Both the position numbers and the translations under genes were made by a program. The notes under the pieces were generated by a model. The model searched no databases. It saw nothing but the letters and a program-made list of their open reading frames with translations, and was not told where the DNA came from. A DNA stretch of 64,000 nucleotides. Source: Roseivirga sp. UBA6052. GTDB taxonomy: Bacteria; Bacteroidota; Bacteroidia; Cytophagales; Cyclobacteriaceae. Within the stretch, counting starts at the first letter, position 1. Every line of letters starts with the position of its first letter. Positions 17,716 to 26,100 of the stretch are shown one piece after another. The DNA lies in assembly GCA_002427755.1 (NCBI GenBank), contig DIYO01000001.1:1240001-1304000 (forward strand), written 5' to 3'.

Positions 17716-17733
17716 AAGTAACACTTGTTACTT
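17716..17733. promoter_or_regulatory. 18-base palindrome between DUF429 and thioredoxin genes
   Basis: The arms AAGTAACA and TGTTACTT are perfectly complementary around a CT spacer. The site is in a divergent promoter region, with no T-run on either side, so an operator is more likely than a terminator. The cognate regulator is not apparent in the window. Confidence 0.45.
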
Positions 17734-17795
17734 AGCACAAATTACTGGGAACTAAATTGCAACTGAAAACATTTAGATGTTATAACATTGAAAAT

Positions 17796-18170
17796 ATGGC
17801 AACGAAGCAAATGACAATCGCGGATTTCAAGGAAAAAGTCTTCGATTACGAGAATAAGAAAGAATGGGAATTCAAAGGAGAAAAGCCAGCGATTATAGAT
17901 TTCTATGCCGACTGGTGTGGACCATGTAAAATGGTTGCTCCTATATTTGAGGAACTCTCTAATGAGTACCCTGATGTAGACATTTACAAAGTAGATACTG
18001 AAGCAGAGCAGCAGTTGAGTACTATGTTTGGTATTAGAAGTATCCCTAGTATTTTATTTATACCAACTGATGGGAGACAACCAATGATGCAATCTGGAGC
18101 ACTTCCTAAAAACGCATTGGAGGATATAATTAAGAAGGAACTTTTAAAGCCTGAAACAGCTGCTAAATAG
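17796..18170 (+). CDS. thioredoxin
   Basis: From the ATG at 17796 the protein has 124 residues with the active site WCGPCK at 40-45 and the cis-proline segment RSIPSILF. It has no signal peptide, so it is a cytoplasmic dithiol reductant, and a plausible electron donor for the msrB-msrA pair two genes downstream. A TTG-initiated extension to 17757 is much less likely. The acidic helix with DVDIYKVDTEAEQQL is typical of Bacteroidota thioredoxins. Confidence 0.92.
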   Translation: MATKQMTIADFKEKVFDYENKKEWEFKGEKPAIIDFYADWCGPCKMVAPIFEELSNEYPDVDIYKVDTEAEQQLSTMFGIRSIPSILFIPTDGRQPMMQSGALPKNALEDIIKKELLKPETAAK

Positions 18171-18203
18171 CATCAACTATAAGATTCGTTTTTATATTAA
18201 GGG

Positions 18204-19805
18204 ATGAAGCACACTTTGTCCCTCTTTTTTTTGTCTTTACTAATCTTCACTTCATGTAAAAAGCAAAATGACTGGGTGGTGTATCCCCCACAATCCGCAA
18301 GAACTTCTGATCAGATTACGCTGATTTTCAAGAATCCAGATCGAAATCATGCATACTATATACCAGAGACAGATAGTCAATATGTTACTAATCTCAAGGC
18401 TTATCAGGGTTTTCCTATTGAGGGGATAGATGATCAAAATCTACTCAATTACTACGGTTTTGATCATACTAAAGAATATGACACACTTATAATTCCAACC
18501 AGTCAAGATTTAATCGAACTAAAGTTCGTCTATCGTGGAATAGATCGTCTCACATACTATTTCCAGAATGGCGACTCAGTCTTTGTTGAATACATTGACA
18601 AGAAACCTTACGCGAGGATCATCAATAGAGATGAAGCCTTTGAAGTTACCAATTACCAACTCTTGAGAAGAGACAGTATTCATAAGGTCGACTTTCTTGC
18701 CGAAAGTAAACTCTCGAATGGGTCTTTTGCCATTAACGCTTGGCTTCAAGAGAGTAAGAAGTCAGATGAGAGAATCGATTTAAAGCAGTTCGACATTGAT
18801 TACAGGTCTTCACAAATTGAAGTTTTGATATCACAGTTTAAGAAAGACTAAGTATTGCTAACTGAATTAGTTACCCAAGGTAAACTCTCAAATGTTCAGA
18901 AAAATGCAATTTTGAATGACTCCTATTGGTCTCTACGTTCAGTTCTTCAAAAAGAAAAAACTCCATTAGAAGGGAATAAACTTCAAGATCTTATCGGTGA
19001 GATCGAATCAATAGATCCTAGCTTCTCTAAGCGGAATGATGAACAACTAAAATCAATTTCTTATCAGAAGTTTTTTAGAAGTATACCTGTTATAGAATTC
19101 AAACCTAGAACACTGAAGATTGAAAATGAAGGCTCAGCATCTTCAAGCCCAGATCTAATCAGTCTTTATGATTCAGTAAGAGCATCTAACTTATTTACAG
19201 ATTCCGAAAAGCTGGTATTACAGCACGAATATGTTGATCAGATGTTCACGAATTCTGCTCATTTTGACATTGAAGATAGATTAATCTATTTGACAAGATT
19301 TAAAAACGACTTTCAAGACACAGCTCTTTTCAATCAGTTAGTAGAGAAATATGATGTCAAATTTGAAATTGACGAAGCGCTTCAACTTGAAGATGCAAAT
19401 GGTAATTCTTTAACTCTTTCAGAATTAGTTACCAGTAAAAAAGGCAGTGTAATTTATTTGGATTTCTGGGCTAGCTGGTGCGGACCGTGTATTAGAGAAA
19501 TTCCAAGCTCTAAATCATTGAAAGCCAATGTTCAAGATCAGAAAATTGTGATGATATATTTGTCTACAGACAGAAGAGAAAAACCTTGGAAGCAAGCCAT
19601 GACCAAACATGACTTCGGGGGTAAAAATCACTATAGAATTACGAATGCAGACAATAGTCTCGCCATGAATCAATTAGAAGTAATCTTCATTCCTAGATAT
19701 ATGATTTTTGATAAAAATGGCCAACTCGTCAACAACGATGCACCTAGACCTAGCGAGCAAGATCGGCTAATGTCTGAGCTTTCAAAATACTTGGAAGAAG
19801 AGTAA
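18204..19805 (+). pseudogene. TlpA-like thioredoxin-fold lipoprotein gene split by one in-frame stop
   Basis: The first half (18204-18851, 215 codons) starts with a lipoprotein signal, MKHTLSLFFLSLLIFTSC, with the lipid-acceptor Cys18. The second half (from 18855) has no ATG, only a TTG, and no signal peptide, yet carries a TlpA-type thioredoxin domain with DFWASWCGPC (Cys pair at full-length codons 426 and 429). Both halves are in the same frame, separated only by TAA at 18849-18851. Read through, they form one protein of about 533 residues with the usual Bacteroidota layout: lipoprotein anchor, unique domain, thioredoxin domain. I read this as a recent nonsense mutation; stop-codon read-through or a sequencing error are alternatives. 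Confidence 0.7.
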
Positions 19806-19853
19806 ACTTTCTATCTTTCATCTGTGTTTTTCTTATGCTAAAATTTAGACAGA

Positions 19854-20303
19854 ATGCTTACTTGGAACGATGTAATCAAATACACCAATAATGGTAATCC
19901 TGCTCCTGACAAAAGAGTCGAAAAAACAGAAGACGAATGGAGAAGGCAACTCACTCCGGAACAATTTCAAATTGCTCGATTAAAGGGAACTGAACGTGCC
20001 GGAACTGGTGAGTTTTGTGAACGTCACGAACCTGGGCTTTACGGTTGCGTTTGCTGCGGCACTCCCCTGTTCGACTCAAGAGTAAAGTTTGAATCGGGTA
20101 CCGGTTGGCCAAGTTTTACACAACCTGTAAAAAACAATGCCATTAAATACGAGAAAGATAGCAGCTATGGTATGATTAGAGTAGAGATTATGTGCAACAC
20201 CTGTGATGCCCATCAAGGACATGTTTTCCCTGATGGTCCAGAGCCAAGTGGCTTGCGCTATTGTGTAAACTCTGCAAGCATGCAATTATTAGAAGAAGAA
20301 TGA
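19854..20303 (+). CDS. msrB: peptide-methionine (R)-S-oxide reductase
   Basis: The enzyme reduces the R form of methionine sulfoxide in proteins. The 149 residues show the two zinc CxxC pairs (Cys65/Cys68 and Cys114/Cys117), SGTGWPSFTQPV at 81-92, and the catalytic Cys137 in RYCVNSAS. The resolving Cys of the classical SGCGWPSF motif is Thr83 here; Cys55 in GEFCE could serve instead (inference). No signal peptide is present. The stop overlaps the ATG of msrA by four bases. Confidence 0.95.
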   Translation: MLTWNDVIKYTNNGNPAPDKRVEKTEDEWRRQLTPEQFQIARLKGTERAGTGEFCERHEPGLYGCVCCGTPLFDSRVKFESGTGWPSFTQPVKNNAIKYEKDSSYGMIRVEIMCNTCDAHQGHVFPDGPEPSGLRYCVNSASMQLLEEE

Positions 20304-20836
20304 AAGAGGCGACTACAGTAATAGGTGGTGGCTGCTTTTGGTGTACCGAAGCAGTTTTCCAAAGAATAACAGGTGTGAATCATGTTGAATCCGGTTACAC
20401 TGGGGGAAAGATCAAAAACCCAACATATAGAGAAATTTGCTCGGGTTTAACCGGTCATGCCGAAGTAATTAAAATAGATTATAATCCTGAAGAATTGAGT
20501 TTTGCTGATCTATTGAGAATTCACTTCTCAACACACGACCCAACTACACTGAATAGACAAGGCTATGATTCAGGTACGCAATATCGCTCAGTAATTTATT
20601 ACCAGAATGAAGCTGAAAAGCGGGCTGCAGAAGAAGTTATGGCGGAAATGGCCGATTACTTTGACGACCCTATAGTGACCGAGTTGAGTCCACTTGGAGA
20701 ATATTACCCTGCCGAAGCTTATCACCAAGATTACTATAATCAAAATGGTGGTCAGCCTTATTGTCAAGCGATCATAAGTCCTAAAGTGCAAAAGCTTAGA
20801 GCCATGTTCGCGGATCGGTTGAAAGCAGAGGCTTAG
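20300..20836 (+). CDS. msrA: peptide-methionine (S)-S-oxide reductase
   Basis: The enzyme reduces the S epimer of methionine sulfoxide, complementing the preceding MsrB. The 178-residue protein has the catalytic GGGCFWCTEAVF motif with Cys12, followed by GVNHVESGYTGG and YHQDYY further on. The ATG at 20300 overlaps the msrB stop as ATGA, which implies translational coupling; a longer frame from 20261 is rejected for that reason. The 3' end overlaps the convergent pbpC by four bases. Confidence 0.95.
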   Translation: MKEATTVIGGGCFWCTEAVFQRITGVNHVESGYTGGKIKNPTYREICSGLTGHAEVIKIDYNPEELSFADLLRIHFSTHDPTTLNRQGYDSGTQYRSVIYYQNEAEKRAAEEVMAEMADYFDDPIVTELSPLGEYYPAEAYHQDYYNQNGGQPYCQAIISPKVQKLRAMFADRLKAEA

Positions 20837-23103
20837 TCTTGTGAGATAACAGAGAAAGTTCTGATGAGCTCATTTCCATTGGCATCAACAATAACCAGTT
20901 TATGTTGCCCTGTGGATGGATTAATCTCCATTACATGATCGTTATAGGTAACGCCCAGATATTCATTGTCTAAATGCCAGTGAATCTTGGCGTTATTTTC
21001 TCTATGGATAGCTTCAAAAACCAATCTACCTCTTTCACCATCTTGCTCCACGGGTACATATAGCGAAGCATTTTGATTTGGATAGATCATATCCATTGAA
21101 TTTTGAACCACCAAATGATGATCGCAGCCGGGAAGCGAAGGCGGAATCTCCTGATAAGTAGGATTCTTCTTTTTGAAGTAGTAAGCCAACTTAGCAGGGA
21201 GCACAAAACGATTTTCAGCACGCATAGCATTCATATCATAACAAGCACCATCAACTAAATATTGACCTGATTGGTCTATATGAACTCGTTTATGAAACGG
21301 ACTAGGAGAAGTCCTTAGTCCTTTCTTAGGAATGAGCAATGAATCCACTTCATTAGAATAAGGAGATGCTAGATACCCACTTTGTCTATCAACTGCTGCC
21401 AGTATCATTTCTTGCCTAGGTGCTCGAAACCAATTTTGATTAGGTAATAAATCAAAAATTTCAAGCATAATTGGTGCTGCAGTTTGAATCCCTGTCAGGT
21501 TTGGTCTTCCTTCACCATCAGCATTGCCAACCCATACACCTACTACATAATCACCCGTTACTCCAATAGCCCAACCGTCCCTAAAGCCAAAACTGGTACC
21601 GGTTTTCCAAGCTATGGGTTGGTTACTTGAATACATTTCCCATGAGGCATCTTCATTCGGTCGATATACTTCCTGCATGGCTTCAAAAGCAAACCAGACA
21701 GAAGCTTTATCAAGCGGGTACTCTGGAATCCCTTTTTTCAGATGCAAGGCCATATCTCGATAAACTTGAGACATATCCCACAAGGAACCTTCTGCTCCTC
21801 CTAATATGAGTGACAAGCCGTAATGATCTGCCGGCTGGTTTAAAGTACTCAAGCCCAATTCTCGAAGTAGACCATGGAATTTAGGGTAGCCAAATTGTTG
21901 GAGCATGTTTACCGCAGGTATGTTCAAAGATCTGGCAATTGCATCTTTAGCGTGAACTACACCATCGAATTGCCGATTGAAATTTTGGGGTGCAAAGCCT
22001 TTGTAGAAAGTAGGAACATCTTCTATAAGCGTATTAGGCAGAATGCTCCCCTCGTTGAGCAAGGCAGAATAAAGAATTGGTTTGAGCAAACTACCAGTAC
22101 TCCTAGGTGCTTGTACAATATCAACCGACTCACCATGCTCTTTACCAGATTGACTATTGCCTACATAGGCTAAGGGAGTACCAGTCTCTACATCTAGTAC
22201 AATGGCAGCCGCGTTATGAATACCGTCCAAGGCATAAAGACTCTGATGTCTTTCTATTATATCTCTAACATTGCGATGGAGTTTAGCATCAATGTTCGTG
22301 TTGATCACCTGTCCGTCCTTTCCTCCTTTCCGCTGAAATTGCAAATAATGATCAGCAATTTGAGGCAGAGGACTTGGCTTATCTGGTAGTGGCTCTTCCA
22401 AGGCCAATTCTAGGTCAGACCCATCGATCTCACCATTTTGGTACAACTTCAATAAAAGCCGATTTCTTTTTTCTAAAAGTTGAATGTTCTTTCTGCCCGG
22501 ATATAACAATGATGGCTGATTAGGAAGAACAGCAAGAAGTGCCGCTTCTGCCCATGACAATTCATCCGGTGGTCTTGAGAAATACCTCCAAGTTGCTGCA
22601 GACAATCCCACAGTATTACCACCAAAAGGAGCATGTGAGGCGTATAAGGCCAAAACCTCGGATTTAGAATATTTCAGCTCTAGCCTTGTAGCTAAAACCA
22701 TCTCTATGAGTTTCTCAAACACAGTCCTACCCTTGCCTTTTCTATGAAGTCTAATAAGCTGCATACTCAAAGTACTTCCACCGCTCACTACACGCCCTGC
22801 CTTTACATTTTGCTTGATTGCACGACCGATGGATAAAGGGTTTACTCCTGGATGTTGGTAGAAATATTGGTCTTCGAAATTGAGTAGTGCCTTCTTGTAT
22901 TTTTCAGGAACCCCATCTATTTCAGGGAACCTCCACTGCCCATCCTGAGCAATTCGAGCAGAGAGTAACTGGCCCTCTCTATCGTTTAAGATCGTAGCAT
23001 AGGGGTCATCGAACAATAGTTCAGGCAGACAGAAATAATATCCTATAAGTAGCAATACTACCAGAACAGTTAAGTGCTTTCTATATGTCTTTAATCTGCT
23101 CAA
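20833..23103 (-). CDS. pbpC: penicillin-binding protein 1C
   Basis: The 756-residue bifunctional peptidoglycan synthase has an N-terminal membrane anchor (about 10-27), a glycosyltransferase domain (about 50-230; Glu77 in NFEDQYFYQHPG, then GGSTLSMQLIRL), a transpeptidase domain with STGSLLKP (Ser338, Lys341) and KTGTSFGFRDGWAIG near 505, and the PBP1C-specific C-terminal domain. It probably starts with TTG at 23103, two bases after the stop of the alpha-2-macroglobulin gene. This pair is conserved in many Gram-negatives, where the two are thought to cooperate in envelope defence and repair. Confidence 0.93.
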   Translation of the reverse strand: MSRLKTYRKHLTVLVVLLLIGYYFCLPELLFDDPYATILNDREGQLLSARIAQDGQWRFPEIDGVPEKYKKALLNFEDQYFYQHPGVNPLSIGRAIKQNVKAGRVVSGGSTLSMQLIRLHRKGKGRTVFEKLIEMVLATRLELKYSKSEVLALYASHAPFGGNTVGLSAATWRYFSRPPDELSWAEAALLAVLPNQPSLLYPGRKNIQLLEKRNRLLLKLYQNGEIDGSDLELALEEPLPDKPSPLPQIADHYLQFQRKGGKDGQVINTNIDAKLHRNVRDIIERHQSLYALDGIHNAAAIVLDVETGTPLAYVGNSQSGKEHGESVDIVQAPRSTGSLLKPILYSALLNEGSILPNTLIEDVPTFYKGFAPQNFNRQFDGVVHAKDAIARSLNIPAVNMLQQFGYPKFHGLLRELGLSTLNQPADHYGLSLILGGAEGSLWDMSQVYRDMALHLKKGIPEYPLDKASVWFAFEAMQEVYRPNEDASWEMYSSNQPIAWKTGTSFGFRDGWAIGVTGDYVVGVWVGNADGEGRPNLTGIQTAAPIMLEIFDLLPNQNWFRAPRQEMILAAVDRQSGYLASPYSNEVDSLLIPKKGLRTSPSPFHKRVHIDQSGQYLVDGACYDMNAMRAENRFVLPAKLAYYFKKKNPTYQEIPPSLPGCDHHLVVQNSMDMIYPNQNASLYVPVEQDGERGRLVFEAIHRENNAKIHWHLDNEYLGVTYNDHVMEINPSTGQHKLVIVDANGNELIRTFSVISQD

Positions 23104-23105
23104 GA

Positions 23106-26100
23106 CTATTTCTCTACTCTTTTAATTTCAACCCATTGACCTTTAGTTCTTCCATTGATAGTCGCATCATACATGGCTTCAACTTCTACTGCGGGTAAAT
23201 AGTACTTTCCTGCATAAGTGCTATTTAACCTAGTTTTGAAAGTCTTGCGCTGCCCCACCTTTAAATCAAAATAGGTCATGACACGATCGTCTCTAATATC
23301 TTTGTAAGTAGCATTGCTAGAAGTACTTGAACCAGGCACTGCATTTAATCTATCATTCAAAATCTCCCAACCAGAAGGGAAAATTTGGGTAAGCGCTAGA
23401 TCTTTGTAGGCTCCTCTGGCCCCATTATTATAAACCGTCACCTCAGTAGTAAAATCATCCCCTTGACTCAGCTGACTTGGGTCTAACACGTTGCCATTAC
23501 GATCAAAATAATTGACTGTTAGTCGTAAGCCTTGTTGACTTGCCTTCTCTTCTCCAGTTAATGGCTGTCCTTCTTTTATAATGCGTACAAAGAGCACACC
23601 TGAGTTTTTATTCGAGACACTTACAGCACTTGGCTCATCTTCATCAACATTGGCTTTGGTCAAAAGAATAGACTTTGAGGTATTTATATTTTGCCTTGCG
23701 GCTCTACCCAATTTCAATGAGACATCAATACCATTAAAGCCCTCACCCTGTTGGGCAAACTTTAGTACGCCCAAGAGTGCATAGGCCGTAGTCTGTGTAC
23801 TCATCCAAATGTCTTCACTTAAGTTGTTGGCAATGAATCTTAAGAGATTAAGCCCCTCAGTTTGCATTTGAAGTAATCCAAGTGTCTCTAGAATCATGGC
23901 ATTATCTCTAATGCGAGACCCATAGTAGTAATAAGTGCTTTTTGCGGCAGTTTCAATCGGTAGCCTATTGATCAATTCTTTCGCAATTTGCGGCTTGCCT
24001 GAAATTGCATATGCCGCTGCCAACCTCCACTTTGCCTCTAGGCTAAGCCCCTGATCTTCTCTTAAGCGATTCATAGCGCCTAACTCTGGCACTTGTGCTT
24101 TCGCTAAAGTGTAGAGCCTATAGGCCTGAACGATATCATCATTATACCGACCGAAACGGCTCCATCTTCTGGCTTGTTGTCTTTGGTATTTCTTCCAGTT
24201 ACTCAATAGGTTATCAGGGACATAGTATCCCTGATCTTTAGCCTCTATTAGGAAATGACCAGCATAATTAGTGCCCCATGCATTATCATCACTTTGCCCT
24301 GGCCAATAAGCAAATCCTCCTAAGGATGTTTGAAAGGTAGAAATACGGTCGATCGCTGACTTTACGTTTTCTTGAGTTCTATTTTGCTGCTCTGAAGACA
24401 GTTCAATTACATCTGATAGAAAGAGTTGAGGAAATGCCGCAGAAGTGGTTTGCTCAATGCAGCCATGAGGATACGAAGTGAGATAGGTCAATCGTTTCTG
24501 TAAATTGATCGGAGGTAAAGAACTCAACTCTACGGTCATAGCATTTGTGCCAGCCATACCAATCTGATCAAATACTTGATCCAAGGATTCTCCTTCTTTC
24601 AATACAAAACTCTCCACTTCGGTGATTAATGGATTTGGATTGCGCACTTGAACTTCTAATGTATAGCGCGCTTCTTCATTACCGGATTTCGCTATAATCT
24701 CTACTTTGGCAATTCCAATTTTATCAGTCACTTCGAAATCAAAATCTACCACCTGATCTCCTATCTCGGAGAATTGAATGGTCTTTTTAGTTGCACTATT
24801 AGATCTTAGGAGATCATTGGTATTTACAGTGACTTCAACGTCCTTAACCTTTTCCTCAAGCGCAAAAACCGTCACAGGCAACTTCAAAGACTCTCCCGGT
24901 CCAATAACCCTTGGCAGCGTACCCAAAACCATAACAGGCTTTCGTACTGGAGTAGCCTTCTCGGTTTTTCCAAATGCACCGTCTTGATTTCCTGCAACCA
25001 CCATGGTTCTTACCGAACCTACGTAATTGGGCATTTGAAATGAGTGATTAGCCGTTTGTCCAGCATTCAACTCAAATGGACCGAGATGGACTACAACAGG
25101 CTTAAATCGATTAGCTTTTGTGTTCTTTGCTTGGTTGGCCGAGCCATCTCCTCCAACAGCCAAGAGTCTTGATAAATCTCCATTAAAGGCTCCAATAACA
25201 TCATCATAGACATCCCAAGTTTTAACCCCAAGTGCCTGCCTTGCAAAAAGTGAATTCCATGGGTTTGGCGTTTGAAAACGCGTAAGATCCAACAAACCTT
25301 CGTCTACCACCGCAATGGTGTAGGTCATAGGTTTTCCATTTGCCTCGGTAACAGAAAGACTCACTTCAGATTCAGGTTCAAGAACATCTGAGATATCTAG
25401 AGAGGGCTTTAAAACCGAATTCTGATTGGTAACACTAATGGGGACTATACCATACAAGCGAATCGGTAAATCGTTTTTAGTTTGGGCATGAGGTTGTATA
25501 AGTGTTGCATGGATATAAACATTTGGCACCATCTCTTCCGTAACTTCAAAGCTGAACTCATTTCTTCCTTGCGTCAATTCAACCCAATAAGAATCAATTA
25601 CTTTGGTACCGTTTTCTATACTTATCAAGGCTCTTCCTTCTCCACTTGAAGGTATGCTCACTTTAGCGCGTTCACCTACTTCATAACTTTCTCTGTCTGA
25701 AGAAAAATCCAATAACGCTTCGGCACCAGGTCTATTTGCACCAACCCAACCCGGCCAATCGAAATAAGTAACCTTTCCAGCAGAATGCCCTGATTTGGGG
25801 TCTAGAACCCTGATATAATACCTGCCCCAGCCATCGTTCGGAATCTTGAGACTAGCAGTCGCTTTACCGTTTAGGGTACTCAAAGTTTTTTTGAATGTAG
25901 GTACTGCGGCATTTCGGCTAATGTAATAGGACAAATTATCATTAGACCTATCCCACCACCATCTCCAATTGAGCTTGAAGGCTTCTAAAACCAAATCATT
26001 TCGTGAGACAGGTTTGCCATCTGCATCTACAGTTGCCACCTCAATCTTGTGTTCCTCATTGGTTAGCAATTGACCTCTTTTGTCTCCTTCAGGTGTTTTA

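Noticed and set aside
18855..19805. A separate cytoplasmic thioredoxin-like gene
   Set aside because: It has no ATG and no signal peptide and is in the same frame as the preceding lipoprotein half; better read as the second half of one broken gene.
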